Shown: positions 36,903 through 52,700, counted from the first letter of the stretch. The stretch is DNA of 64,000 bases from Balanoglossus misakiensis (GCA_040954595.2 CM082578.2:4340001-4404000), one strand, 5' to 3'. The notes: generated by a model from the letters alone, not told the origin. Numbers and translations are program-made.

Positions 36903-39900
36903 TGTATGTAATGTGTGTATGTATGTATGGGGTAAAAGTCATGCAGGTAATGTAAAAGTGTTAAAGCTCATTAGACGGCATTGGAATGTCATCTTCACGA
37001 TAAGTAAGTAGCATACATGCGTACCGTCTAAAACGTAACCCTCTATACACTGACAACCTGGTTCGCAGACACCGGAGTTACAATCGTGGACTTGGTGCAT
37101 GTTCGAGCAGGTCTTGGTGCACGTCTTCTTGCAGTCCGCGTAGTGCATGTTCTCGCCGCAGATGGGATGAAGACACTCTCGGTCGGTGCACTCCCACGCC
37201 CCGTTGATGCAAGTGCTGTAAAATTAGATGCGGGGTGGGTTTAATATCTCCCCTTTATACATGTTGAACAGGCAATTCAACGAGTGGCATAAACACAATG
37301 TTCACTGCTAGGAACAATTTTCACGTCATTACATTAGGATTGTCGGTGTGTGTGGGTGGGGGCGGTGATCTAAAATTCACTGGAGCAAGAGTTGGGAGTA
37401 ATGGTCTATTATCCGTATTCATGACTTATTAGAAGGTAGTTAAACATCTCTCTTTGAAATAAGCACATAGAAAACAATTGTACATTGTTTTGATGGATTT
37501 GGCACAAAACCTTTTGGGCTAAGATAAGTAAGCAAACACTTATTTATTTTTATGGTAGGGAGAATTTAGGCCAATCTCTAACGGGCTATGTGCAATGTGA
37601 AAGCAAATACCCATTTCTTTGTTTTCGGGAAACAATGTTAAAGGGGAAATCCGCTGTAGCTGATTTCTACATAATTTGGTAGCTTTGATGTCTCTCTTTC
37701 AGAAAAAAACATATTCGCCATGTATAGGTCGCGCGATTTTTTACAAAATCTAGGGAAAGTTGGCAGAATTTCCAATATGGCGTTTACTGTAATTTGAATC
37801 ATGGGAAAAAAAGCGCCAGGACCAACTTCCGCCCACCTTGGTGTGGGTGATACCATTTCCCGATTGGTGTCACTGTGTCAAAGGCTAAGCGTATTTGCAT
37901 ATTTTTCATGGGTTATAGCTCATGAAAACTGTCAATAGATGACAAATTTTCGACTTTGCTGATGATTGTTTATCAACTGATGCAAAGAACAAACAATAGC
38001 TATGAAAATACGCCTAGTCTGTCGCCCAGTGACACCAATCGGAGAATGGTACCACCCACACCATGGTGGGCGGAAGTTGCTCCTGGCGCTTTTTTTCCCA
38101 TGATTCAAATTACAGTAAACGCCATATTGGAAATTCTGCCAACTTTCCCTAGATTTTGTAAAACATCGCGCGACCTATACATGGCGAATATGTTTTTTTC
38201 TGAAAGAGAAACATCAAAGCTACCAAATTATGTAGAAATCAGCTACAGCGGATTTCCCCTTTAAGTAATCCACCTGACATGCAATGATAACTGTAGAGTT
38301 GCAAATTGAGACAGCAAAACAAGGGTGAACTTCGAAATTTTCATTCTATCAGGCAATTATACTTTTGCAATTAAATATATATTGAATTGGGCTTTTCGTG
38401 GCTCTCGTTACAACATATACGAAACTGCCTTACGGTTTCAAATATCCTATTTCGAAATGTACATTTGATCTTCAGTTGAATAGACCCGAGACCAGAAATT
38501 TGTTTTGTCTCAGACAAAAGAAATCTAGAAAAGATGACAGGCAACAACGAATTGCTAGCTTACGTTTTAGAAGGGTTGAAACATTAATATCGTTCGTAAC
38601 TGTTGAAATGTGGAAAACACTCACCATGGCTGACAGATTGGTTGTATTGTGGTTCCCGCCGGGTACAACTTGTCATGATGTTTGCACTGGCATTCTGATA
38701 TGGCCACACAGCGTCCGTCGAAATCGCTGACCATTCCTTGGGGACAGGCACAACCCTGAACACAACGGTCCTCGCAGGGTCTGTCGGCAGCCAGGGCCGC
38801 GCATGACGTCTGGCAAGCAGAGCTGCATTCCTGGTATGTTTGATCGTTGCTGCACGTGACACCTGGCGAGAGGGAAAAACAAAGAAACAACAAACATGCG
38901 AGTTGGAATCAAGGAAAGGAAATGGGTAGGAATTATATCAAACACACACCACGGAGAAAGACAAAACGGAAATTATTCAGATATAATTTATTATTGTTTT
39001 ACTTGTGAGTATGGCTACCCGCATCTCTTGACAATTTGAACAAATCACGAACTCGAATACGACAGCAATGCAAATGCAAGTGATTATTGACGGTACAGCT
39101 GCCAATCAAGCTCGAATCGAAGACGTCATACATACAGATAATTTGAAATGTTTTCAACTGCTGTGCTTGTAGTCCAACAGACACCCGTATTTAGTTCAGT
39201 ATACGTTTTATGACTTTGGACTCGATTACTGACATGCGTATACCAGATGTTCAGAGTGTTAAACACCTACAACGTGACCGATCAAGGGACGCTGATTTAC
39301 TGAAAAGTTCGTCCACTTTTCCATGCAAGTCCAACGAATTGTAACACAATCAGTAATTTGTGTGGCTATAGCTGCATCCATCATTTACATTGCTGTAGAC
39401 ATTATGGTCTTACCGCATCTGGGGTTGAAATCTCGCCACAGAATCACGTTGTCCCTGTTGGCGCAGTCCATCGCATACGACGCTGCAATCTCGCAGAACT
39501 TGTCTTCCATCCGATGTTCATAGTCATTGCACAGATCGTACAAGCAAACCCTGTAATATTCTTCCACGTTGACGGTTGAATGGCAGTCTGGAGAAAATCA
39601 GAATGATCTCGGTGAGAGAAAAACCTCAATTGATATGCAAACTGTTATCTAAAGCTTATCCATGAATTGACACACACGCGGCACCTTCACGGAATGCACG
39701 TCCTTAGTAAAGATTGCACGTTTCCCGATTTTTCTATTCGTCCCAGATCAAACATTTGCATTTTCCTACGCTACCATAGACAAGAATTCTCAGTCACGTG
39801 GACAGCCTGAGGGACAGTCCAGGAAGTCCCGCTCATGGCGGCTCATGAATTTGTCAGTCTAAGCCTACCGAAGCTATAATAACAAAATTTAACTGTTGCA

Positions 39901-42900
39901 AGACTATGCTCAAATCAAAATGAAACGGGGTGATGTGAAGTCTAAAGGGGTCGAAGAATTTTCTATTTGCAAAACATGTTGCCAGTTAGCATGGTTGTTT
40001 TTTATTTATGTCATGGTGATGTGACCTAAGAGAAAATATGTAAGCCCAAATAAAAAATATGTGCTGTTCCTAATGCATGTACATGGTTTTCAAAAATAGG
40101 GTAGGTGGGTAGGGAAATGTTTTTATTTTGCAATTTTTATATACATGTATATTTGGCCGCCGAAGTGTAGAAGAAATACGTCATAGTTCTTGCGTGATTC
40201 TCGCAATTTTCATAAATTTTGTATATTTGACATCATTATTTTTACTTCCGGTTTACGAAGCAGTAAAACGTTTAGGATCGGCGGGCTAAAATTAGGGTAG
40301 GTCGGTTAATCGGAACAGCACGTATTTTGTTTTCTTTGGCCTAACGAAGTGCTATGTTTACACTCAACGCGTAAATGTTCATCCAACACCCTTCAGCTAG
40401 AACAGCCTTCACTTGAATACCACACTTACCCGAAAAGGGGTTTTCGTGTAACCTTTGACATAGGTTGGTGGACTGTTCCCTTCTTTGGCTGTACAAATCA
40501 CAGGGGTTCGTCGGAGTGATGGGAGGCGTAGCCGTGCAGCTGCTCGCAAATTTCCATTTTTCGCAGAATGCTTTTGGCTGTTTTTCAATGTCGCCCTCAA
40601 GCGTCCAGAAATCATTCTGTGAAAGAAATATTCACATGACTGTGAACACACTCTAAAATCCCACTTTTTATTAATCAGACGACACCTTCTTGAACTTTGA
40701 CTAAATTTAGTGAAAAATAAGAACATTCAACCAAATGTTTTATATTGCGATGATACATTCCACGCCAGCTTCAGTGAAAACGTCCCGCTGTTACAAGAAC
40801 GAGAAGTTAGGACGATTTCTCTCCTTGATGTGTTCTCTGTGATATTTTATTTTGAATTATGGGATATTATGAAAGGTTTCAACAACAAAGTAAACAAAAA
40901 CCGTACCTCTTGATTTTGATCGAAAGTACCACACAACCCGCAAGTCTGATTAAAGAAACTTGGTGGAACCTCGACGTAGATCTGCGCATCGCCGTTCCAC
41001 AGCACTGCTACGCCACTGTCAAGGGTCACCTATATACATTGTGCAAAAACAATTATTGACAGTCAATAAACAAGCATGTACATAATGGTGTGTCAAAAAT
41101 GGGTGCATATCAGACGCTTTGTATGCACGCCCCATAATGCTTAAAATGACCAATTCCATCGGAGCACATTACAGATGACACAATCTTTACATGTACGTCT
41201 ATTTTACTGGCATAACAGAAAACGGAACCACACTTCTTCTTTATGTAAACATCTCTCTTAATACCTTCTGTGTATTATACATATTGACATATCTCTGGTG
41301 AAATAAAGTTCATAAGTTCACACAGCATAATTACTTTTTGGCCAACATTTGTTACTATAAGATATTGTACAAGTAGCGTTCGATATACGTAGTATTATCT
41401 TAAACCTCAACCATTAATATCTCTAACCTCTCTCTGTCTGCTGTATGGGGTATATTACGTCATCAATGACACACCGGAACGGTGTCTTCGATTAACGAGG
41501 TATCACAGGAGAGGAATCACTTTCTTCGTCCGATTCTCGTCAGTAGCATTACAAGAAATCTATTTTGCACATACATGTATGCCCATTGTAGTGGGTGGCA
41601 TATGCCAAATTTTCATAACATTCGTGCATTTTGTGTTAATAGGAAATCGACAAATTAAGATAGTGAGCCACTAAATGTATGTTAAGGGTGACCATGTCAG
41701 CCATTTAACCGATATTTCGTGGCTCGCTATCTGAATTTGTCTATTACACATTAGCACACATCTGAGCCAAACTTGGAGCTTTTATCATAAAATGCACAAT
41801 CGAATTGTTATGCCGCTCCACTGTCGTTAGTTTTCATAGTACACGCACGTACACACCTTTTGAAACTGGTCGGTGACCTGCTCGACAAATATCCCCGGAG
41901 CGGCAAAAGGCAGGTCGGTTGGCTCCAGCTCATCGCCGTGTACAAGTACAACTTGGTTCTGCTTGAGTTTCACGTAGGTATCTCCATTACTCACTACTAG
42001 GGATCTGGCAGGGTCGAACAACCAGAACTCAAGGTCAAGCACGTTTCACGAATGTACACGAACCGCAATTAACATAGACTGCAAATTGATAAGTTGCCAA
42101 GCCAATCTATTTACCGCTCAGTAATCAATCAGTAATATGAATTAATCACCTAGAAATCATCCACAGAGAATCTAGCAAACACTTGGTTGATGGGAGACAG
42201 TGCATGCACAGACAAGGGCCAACAGAACCACAGTGTATATTAAAGGCACATGAGCTGCAAATTTTGGGATAATTTATATCATAATTGTTTTTTCAAGGTA
42301 TACTACCTTTAGCCTATAAGGATTTATGCACTGAAGTATTACAAGTATTATAAACCCTAAATATAAATGCATATGCAAGTTTTAACCAGAACAATAATAC
42401 AGCTTTACCGCAAAGGAATATGGCCGCTACCGTTGGAAAATGCAAAATACAATGAAAATGTTGCATTTCCCACTATGAAACTTTATACACAAAGCATAAT
42501 CTCATCCACTAGAACGTATGGAAGTAAATGAACTCCACTAAGACATTTTCATTTTTCAATGTAATATTTCACTTTTTAAATAGCCGGAATTTTCAAATGT
42601 ACTGCTATTTCATTAATTTTTGGGACATTTTTTCATAAATAAGTTTTATGTTGATATAGTATCAGGCAATATCATTTAATAGACAGAATTAAAAGCATAT
42701 CCGAGATTATTTAAAACTTAATTTTTTAAACCAGTTGCAACACATGTGCCTTTAAATAAACGAATGTCCCGGAGAAAACACACCGGCGGGCCAAAGTGAT
42801 GGCTTACTCTCCCGATTAATTGAAGTAGGCCGAAGTCTGCCGTACCCATCGTTATATACGTAAAGCAGTAGGATACGGAGGGTAAATGCTGGGAGAGACA

Positions 42901-43697
42901 TACCTAGAACATTGTTGAAGTCCATCGCCAACTTCACTGGGGTAATTACAATGATGATATTCTATGTTGATGCTGAAGAAAGATATACCGGCATTGCGAT
43001 GTGTCAGCAATATGTATGTACACTCTCCAAGGAAATCATAGCGCCGCCCATCGAACGTCTTGTAGTGAATGCCGTTACTAATCGTACAGGTCCCTGAGAA
43101 ATGCAAGGAAATTAAAAGCGGAATGCCACAATGTTACAGTGTTGCCACAGTTACAATGGAAGGCGGGGTATAGATTTTTACTTGGGTATCCACGGGAAAA
43201 AACAGTGTCACCAGTTATAGATGTGCCCTTATTAGACCCCGGTTAACTCAAATCATAGCGGTCGCTCTATCTCGTTTCTGAGGCTTATCAAAAACAACGA
43301 AAGCGTCGAGATTAACATTTAACGTGGAGAGCTAAGTGACAATTGTTTTCAGACATCACCTATGCCATGAAATAACTGCCTTCGTATTACAAAAAAAATT
43401 CTGGATTATGCAATGAATTTGATTTCGAAGTTTCCATCAATATTCTACTCACCAGTGCAGATTCTTGAGGAACAGGTCCACTTTCCGCCTTCACACGAAC
43501 TGCAATCGACAGTAAATTTCACTATTTTAGACAGAGGTACTGTGAACGGTCGCCGGACGACACTCACGTTGTATGCGAATATATAAGCGCATTAACGCGT
43601 ACACGTGCAATTTGATTTTGAAAGTTTCATGAGATTTATATTTACAGAAAAGTTTCAAAAGTATCAAAACCACCACCACCACCACCACCGCCGCCGC

Positions 43698-43765
<68 letters not shown>

Positions 43766-46700
43766 ACTGTAACATGTGAGTTGGTCACCATAATATCAAT
43801 GTACTAACCAAGTATTGCAACCGTCGTCGGCTGTGATAATGGATCCCGGTGAGTATTCCTTGTGCGACCAGCTGCAGGGGCATTGGTCGTTTGGTATGCA
43901 GGCTCCGTTGTGCAAGATCATGCCGTCGGGACACTGGCAACCGTCCACACAGTTTTCATGGATGCACTGGTACACAGTGTTCCTGCAGGTGCGCGGGCAA
44001 GAGCTGCCGCATTGTTTGTAAACCATGTCACCAGGACAGGAGATGGCTATACATTGATGGAACAAAGAAACGACGCATCATTCATGGGATTTCTTACAAT
44101 TTCAACTCAGGGGCATTGAAGACAGGCAACATAGGCAGGCCGGGAATTTTTGTTCTCTTGATGCCATACATGGGCAAGTAGTAAGTAAGTCTGTCTAGTT
44201 GCGACATAAATTAGAACTTAGCACTTTGTCCTAGAAGCGGAAAATTGACGCTGTAACTGAATATGAACCAATGGGGAATGTAGGATATATGTCATTTTAT
44301 GCATCGTTCTCTGTAGGTCATTGGTGTGCCGCGTTTTCTTTGCATTTGCTTAGAAATACTATTCGTGTCAGATGGTAAGTCACCTTCTGCGACTTTACAG
44401 TTGAAGATGTCGACTGAAAAAAAAACAAGACTTACGACACCGATTTGCATTCCTCCATTCAATGTTTTCAACACCACGGCGGACACACTCTCTGGCATAT
44501 GCTTCGTAACTTTGGCATTCGTCAACTCCACTGCAAACATCTTCCCTGCAACCTTTGTAAAATGGTTCAGGGTCAATTATCTGTGAAAAGGGGAAAACAA
44601 AAATGATGTTTACTGACATATGCTATTTTTTTTATTCTGTGGAGACGAAATGTTTCCGACAAGAATAGTCCATGTGAAAGCTAGGAATCTTTTGTCGAAA
44701 AATCAGTTATTAATTAACACCCTCCCCTCTTTCCCTCTCTCCCCTTCTCTCTCCCTCCCTCCCTCCATCTCCCTCTCCTGATCTCTCTCGCTTGCTTGCC
44801 CTCTCCCCCCTCTCCCTCTCGTCCTCCACCCACGTAGGACACGGGTCGTTATTCACACTTACATCATGACAGGCACTGAAACTACTCTCTCTGATGCCGG
44901 CACACTTGACTGTTGCGATGTCCACTCGTTCGGAATAAAGGTAACAGTATGAATATTGATTGTCATCTGGGCATTGGTCTGAAGGATAGAATGTCGAAAC
45001 GAATAGATTCAGATGAGAAACAACATTTATAATAGCCGCAGGTGGTGTTGCACCCTACGCAAAGTAAACGTGGTTTAAAAAACATGTTTTGTCAGAAACC
45101 TAGAAATCAATTAAGATGTTACATTTGGACAGGGTTCAGTTGTTCCCTGTTTTTACGGGCAAAGTTTACGTCGCTTTATTTTGATTTAATTTTCAAATCT
45201 TATTTTCCTTGAGAGCTTTCGCTTATTCCACTGAAAATGGAATAAGTCGATGACATCATGTATGATACTTCAAAGAGTGTGAGATTAGAATGTTCATCAC
45301 CAAGAGGTTCTTGTTTATCAGTACGCAAAACAAAACAAAATATAACTATGAAAATTCGATTTTTTTCATATTAGTACCCATCTGGGCAAAGCTACATGTA
45401 TACACCACACAAATTTGACTTTGTGGATATTTAAACGCACTGAATAACGGGGAATAGCAGATACTTTGTCATCTCAGTATAATTGACAGCAGCCCAAAAT
45501 AAATACAATGGCGACAGGGTCAGATTGGAATATTGATTGGTTTTACACGGCCACACGAATTTCAAGAAAGGGATGAATCGAAGAAACTCCAAGAGAAATT
45601 TGTCACGATCTCCTACTCTGAAAAATCACACTCATTGTCAATGATTTTAAAAGACCTTACCCTCAGTCATCAAAATGGCATCAAGCGCCCTCAATGGCAA
45701 GGGTTGCTAGACCAGGGAAGATTCCGCCCACAGAAAGATATGATTAAAGTAGCAAAACTATCGAATCCGCACGCGCGAAAAAGACGTGAGCGCTGACTGG
45801 TTCGGTATAGCCCTTTGTAGCAACAACATCGTCATCTTTGCTGTCACTCTGACTAACCAGACTTTTATTTGCTTGAAATAAAATGTCTCAATGCGCATGT
45901 ATCTAAAGTAGAAAAGACCACATCCAGATTCGGATAGGTAATAATAGCATTGGAAATTTGGTCCCAGATATTTTTTTTCAATTGTCCACTGCGAATAATA
46001 TTGTATATAAACATAGAATATGATAATACTGTTCCGAAGTTTCTTTTAATTTGAAATTTCAATATTCAATATGACTAAGCGAGATTGAATATTTACTGTC
46101 CGCAGCATAACCCGTACTGCGCATAACCCGAAGAATCGGCGGTTTAACATAACTGTATGTGCAGTATTCATTTTTATTGCACAGTCGGCGATGACATTTG
46201 ATGCGGCTATTGGATTTTACACTCGGCCAATACATAGACCTATAGTATCCGCTGCAAGTCTCGTGGGTCACTTCGGTTAAATTTATGAGTGCGGCATAAA
46301 TTCACAGACTGTAAAAAATAACCTTTTCTCACATCTGTCTGTGTAAATATTTTATGTTGGCACCATTATGGTTCTTCAAGCGGAGAATATATCATACGCG
46401 GTTTTACAATTTGATTTAATACCATTTGGAAAGACATATTACTGCTCTGGTGAAGGCCACGAATAGCGATCACGGTCAGCGTGCACCTGTTCTCCTAATT
46501 TCTGGGCTTATTTGGGACTCGCTAGAGCGCAATACGCTCTCAACTACAGTTTGGCGTGTACCTCAATAGCAGCTATAGTTTTAATCCAACCGTCGTAGTC
46601 GGTGGTACTCAGTCATAAAGCAGTGTTCGAACTTGAGAGTTGGCCAATCTGGTGGGTGGGTGGGTGGTTAATGGGTGTGTAGGCAACTATTCTCACCTAC

Positions 46701-49700
46701 ACTTAAAGTTATGGTTTTAATATTTGGGCCAAGGTTACCTGAAAAATGGTGTTGTTTGGGAAATATAGCCACCTGATTGCCACCTGCCACATTGCGCAAC
46801 CGTTACATGCACATCACGTTAAGCGTACGGCAATGATTTGTGAAGTCACACGTTTCTCTATCTTCAATTTGGCGGTTATTCATTCAACACAACTAGTGTA
46901 ATACTCAGCAAACAGTGAAGGCTGCTTCAAGAGCCAAATGACACTTACTGCATTTAATAATATTGCCAATCCATACTTTCTTAAAAGAACATATGGTCGT
47001 AATGCGAAAAGTGTCAAACACTTCCAGTGTACAAAATGTAACTGTACTCACCATCAACATCGTTCATTTTATAGCTACTTGCGAACGCCGTCACCGAAGA
47101 CACGGCATCGCCCTGCAGGTCGGTCAGATCATCACCTGGAAACCCGTTAAATTTACCGCAAAGGCCACAGGTCTTGTTCGCCAGGTCATCGACGATGTGC
47201 ACAAAGACAGCTTCGTCCGCATTCCACATCAGAGTGAAGCCCAGGGAACCGCTGACGATGACGTAGTCGGCAACCTTCTCTATGCGCATGCCGTCAATTG
47301 TCACGGGGATGGGCACGTTCTCGCCGCTCCTCCACATCATGGCGCCGTCCGGCCCTCTGTCCAACCTGTACTCTAGTCCCCCGACAAAGAGACTGATGGA
47401 GCGCCTGCAGTAAGTCTGATCGCGGCACTCGTTTTGGTTGTGGACGTGGATCTTGAAACTGTTCCCCAAACAGTCGCCGGCCAGTAGATAAGAACAGGAC
47501 CCGTGGAAGTCATACATAATGCCGTCAAATGTCCTGTAATGGTTCTGACCGTACGTAAAACAAAATCCATCGGCTGAAACAGTAAAAGACCGAGATACTA
47601 AGACACAGAAATACAGCTTTTTTCTGCTCGTGGAGTTTATTGATCAAAGACAGCCACATATTTTTTTTTGCCTATATAAAAAAAAATATTGATATGGACA
47701 GGCGTACATTTAAAACGGTATGCATTTATTCCAAATTGTGTTATCCAAACACGATAAGGTTTGTGGTTTACAGTTTACTGTTTGTTTACTTTAAAATTTT
47801 ATGTGAGAGGACAGTCTAGTTTAGACTGTCGACTTGTCACGTCACCAGGTCAAAATAAGTGATTTTATATCCCAATAGTTCACACTGCTTCAGCGTGAAA
47901 TCTGAGCTGGAATTACCGCCAAAGTGTAAACACTGGCGACTCTCTTCAATAATATACCACATCTGCAAGTCATAATTCTATTTCTGCAAGGTTATCTGGT
48001 CAGTAGTCTAAATTTGGACGGCGGATCCAATAAAAAGAAGAAAGCTGTACTCACCCTCGCCCTCTTTTCGTACCCCTGGGATATCTGGTACATGAACACC
48101 AACTGTTGGTTCAACGGCGTCTACGTAATCAAAGATTGAGGAGAAAACCATCGTGTCACATTGTTTGGCAATGTTTAGGTTGAGTTCACTTTCGATGACA
48201 CCTTAAGCCTAAGCCGTGTAAACTGAAGTTGCATTTGTGTACGATCACAATCACGTTTTCTGTGCACTGCGATTCCCTCTTTGATGGTGCTAGACGGTTT
48301 CAAACGAGATTTACCCCCCCCCAAATGTTGACACGACACACATTTTACGACGTTGCTTCACTTTGACGCGTCCATTGTTCAGATAAGGCTAAAGAATATG
48401 CTCATAGCCATATTGTCCCAACATTACAAAAAGTGACGTTCAGCCAAATAGTGTATGCAATCTCGCCAATTAACAGTTTACAAGAACATGTAGCAATATT
48501 TTCTTCTATCAGTTGTTCATTCATTCATTCATTCATTCATTCATTCATTCATTCATTCATTCATTCATTCATTCATTCATTCATTCATTCATTCATTCAT
48601 TCATTCATCCATTCATCCGTTCATTCATTTGTTCGTTCGTTCGTTCGTTCATTCATTCATTCATTCATTCATTCATTCGTTCATTCATTCATTCATTCAT
48701 TCATTCATTCATTCATTCATTCATTCATTCATTCATTCATTCATTCATTCATTCATTCATTCATCCATTCATCCGTTCATTCATTTGTTCGTTCGTTCGT
48801 TCGTTCATTCATTCATTCATTCATTCATTCATTCATTCATTCATTCATTCATGAAGTTCATTCATGAAGTTCATTCATTCATTCATGAAGTTCATTCATA
48901 CATTCATTCATTCATTCATTCATTCATTCATTCATTCATTCATGAATGGATGAATGAATGAATGAATGAATGATTCTAAATCCTCCGTGTGACTATACCT
49001 GTACAAGTGATATCATCCGGGAGACTGGGAGACCATTCGGCCGTGTCTAGGTTACAGATGTATTTATCGGAGACGCCGTGAAGTAACCTCAGGTCTGCGA
49101 GACATTCCACAGTGCAAATGTATTGGTTTTCCGCTTGTACTTCACATCCCAGGGAACCATTGATCGGTGCAGGCGGTAGTCCACACACCACTGTAGATGG
49201 AAATATCACAATACTCTTTTTAACACCAAAATCCCTTTCACAATTGGAATATTTATTAAAATGTATCAATTAGAGGCAACAGCGATTCATTAATCAGAAG
49301 TCGATACGGTGCTTCACTGTTGAATGAATTTTGTGACAAGCTCGATAATTGTAATGGTATTGAATAAAGTTAACACAAAATAGTATAGACATATGATTAA
49401 ATGGTCTAAACCGACTGTGTACATTTGGATAGGTTTGACACCAGATGAGAGTGTTAGTAACGGAACAGTGACTCTAATGAGTCCATGATTTCACTACACG
49501 CATGCGCGCCTGGAGGTGGTGTACCATCAAGACCGCAATGCATGCTGGTGTCATTGGAGACGAGAGACAGAACGGTTCGGCCGGAGTTGGGCTATCGCAG
49601 CGATTTTATTAATCATTCCTCGCAGGTGATATAAATATATAGCCTGAAAAAGACAGAAGCCGGGCCTCTCGAGAGATGCTAGCAGTCAAATCTGGGTCTG

Positions 49701-52700
49701 CCTTTCCTTCTCCCATCTTTCTACCTTGTACTGCTCTGCCTGTCATAAACAAACGAACCTAAATACATCATGATGATAAATTTATGTCATCATGATTTAT
49801 TCATACGAACGCTTTGCGTGATCAGTATTCCATAATTGCTATAATTTTAATAATTTTATAGCTCCAAGCCAAGTAGAATTCTGCTCTGTGGGTGACATAC
49901 GATCGGTGAACGACTTCTTGGTCTAAGCTTTAGGAAAATCGGACAAAAGTCCCAAACTATGACAATGTACAGCGTTCCAACGTTAAATTACCATTCATGT
50001 CTTCATAATAATTGTTGTAAAAGGAGATAAAATCAACATGTGGGAATATTACTTCAGATCACTAGTGGCCCGTCGGTAGAAGCAACAGTGACTGTGCCCA
50101 ATCCGGAACTTTGATTTTGAACACACCACGAAAACGGTATTTCTCGTATATATATACAATTTAGCTGCATCAGTTTTCGCGCACAACACTTAGAGACTTG
50201 ACTCGACCGTCCGTGAATTTTCGCACATTCACGCGGTGCATACGTGATAAATATCACACCATGTCGACGTCAGACGTTAAATTTCGTCGCTTGACACATG
50301 CCTTTAATGGTCAGATTGGTTTTGCGAATTTGGAGTTTTCATAAAACAGCTACTAATACCCGCCATCCGATCATAGATGATAACACTTAACTACTGAGAC
50401 AAGATACTAAATATAGTAACGGCAGACGACAGGCCGAAAATGATCTCCCCCCCCCCTGCTGACGATGCATGTACATGTATTATACAAAGAATATATGGTC
50501 TAATCTCTGGAGGTCTCACAAAAGATGGGCGACATCTTTTTATGATCACTGAGCTCTAGAATTTCATGAACACGACGGGAACTGGTGAAAGTGTCAAACG
50601 GTGACGACCCCTCTCGCATAAGTGTCAGCAAGTAACAATTTCACGGCCTGTGAAAAAGATAAGTGAACACTGTTCGCAACTGCACGCTGATAATTGATTT
50701 GCACTTCATCGCGAAAGCATGCAGCGACAAAACGAAGGGATGAACAAGAAACAAATCAGGAACACGTCACGTGGCTGAATCTCTCATGCATGATGACAGT
50801 TGCATTTTCTTGAACCGTCGCTCATACATTAAAGGAAGTGGGCCAGACTCGATGACAGGAAATTCTTTGACCCCGTCAGGAAAAAAAACAAGGCACGGGG
50901 AATTGCCATGCCCTCTCTGATCATAACAGCTGGTTGGAGGAAATAAATAATACACACAAAGTCACGCGAAAATGGCGACTGATACACTGCCTTGAATTAC
51001 GCGGTAATACAGTGTGATCGAATATAAAAGGACGCTTTAGAGGTCTGCACAGTCGCCCTTGTCTTAACGCTGAACGATAGTTCAAAATTAACATGTGCGA
51101 TAAATGAACCTAAACGTGTTTAAGAATGAAACAATACACTTAGTCCTTTAAATAATTATGCACCGCTCTATTGAATCGCATCGCCCAACAAGTGGGCCAA
51201 GTCCCACTTTTCTATTCCTCGTGCAAAATCAGAAAGAACTTGATTTGGGCGCGGCCTTGATGGGTTTTTTTACAATGATGCTTTGAGAGGACCAATTATT
51301 CGGTCCCAACGGGACAAAATTCAAAAGATGTGTCATCACTATCAGGAAGGTGGACAACTCTGTGCAACAGAATCGCTACATCTTCATCAGGAACTTTCAG
51401 ATGTTGTTCCCGTGTATCGCAGAGAACCTTTTTGAAATAAAACAAGCAATTTTGTTCCAAGCTTCTGGGCCAGAATATTTTCTGCCTGGGACCCAGGGCA
51501 ACTTTTTGTTCGGCATCGCCTTAGACAGACGAGCGATGTCTGAGGTTTGTAATTAGGTCGACCGTCTGAAAGTGGGTTACCGGACTCGGAAACACAAATA
51601 CATATATTACGGTTGGCCTTATTTTAATGCACTGTATATGCCAGGAATTTAATTTATTGCCGCGAATACAATTATACCTGACCCGCCGCATGCGCGTTTT
51701 ACTTTTTCTGCATTTAAGAATCAAATGCATTGACTAAAACGTAGTGGGGACTGACGTACTGAACTTTGGACCAGGCTGCCAACTTTCGACTTTGGGTGTT
51801 TGAGTGAATTCGGCCAGGAAAATATATATACACAGGCATAGGTGCCACGTTTACACACTTTGACATTGAAGAAACCTTTTGATGTTCTTGCTTAATTAGC
51901 TTTGTATCGTGTGAAGATTGCTGTCGCTGCCATAATCAAAATGACGCGATGCATTGGGTGGCTGAAACTGAAGGGGGGGGGGGGGTATTGACTAACGAAC
52001 ATGAGATAAGGTAAGGTGGTTTGAGGATTTGACGATATATAGTATTAGCTCACCTTCATCACAGTATTCGCCAGTGAATCCCTTGGTACATATGCATTCA
52101 TAAGTCAGTTTGTTGGGTTCATTCCTGCAAATTGCACCGTTCCTGCACTCGTTCGACTCACAGTAATCAATGGGAGCTATATAATGACAATTGGAAAAAG
52201 GAAAAGCGTGTGATCCTGTGAAAAATATGACATTTGCAATGTTGACACGTGCAAAAGCTAGATGGGTGGTAAGATTTCCCAATGTGAGCAACATCTATCA
52301 TTTGGTTATTTTTGTGCGACAAATTCTTGCACGAAATTTAGATAATTTACCGACTCTAATATGAGAAATAGTGCCCCTCGCCTAAATTTCACCGGCGCAG
52401 AAAAATTGCGTTCACGTGCTGTCACTCCTAACAACGTCATTGTGCAGTGCACTTACCGTTATCACAGCCGTATACCTCAAATCGAAGACAGGTGTTGACG
52501 TGTTTACTTCTTGGATTCAGTCTAATGTAACGGGCCACAAAGCTGGAGTCAAGCGTATGCCGCACTGGGCGAATCGCGTCCTCGTTCCCATCAAATACCT
52601 TTTATGAAGAGGTTTAAGATCTTATGAGTTTCTGCAAAAAGTTCTCATGGCGAATAAAAGACTTTACAAGAAGACATTGTCGCCGACATTGTCGCCCGTG

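Noticed and set aside
37638-38264. Two near-identical ORFs on opposite strands
   Set aside because: Mirror images produced by the palindromic transposon arms; no transposase features.
45533-45796. 87-codon plus-strand ORF
   Set aside because: No signal, domain or neighbouring exon; inside an intron of the mucin gene on the opposite strand.
46963-47376. 137-codon plus-strand ORF
   Set aside because: Complement of exon 8 (vWD 1).
48433-48961. His-Ser-Phe-Ile repeat ORFs
   Set aside because: Translations of the ATTC microsatellite.
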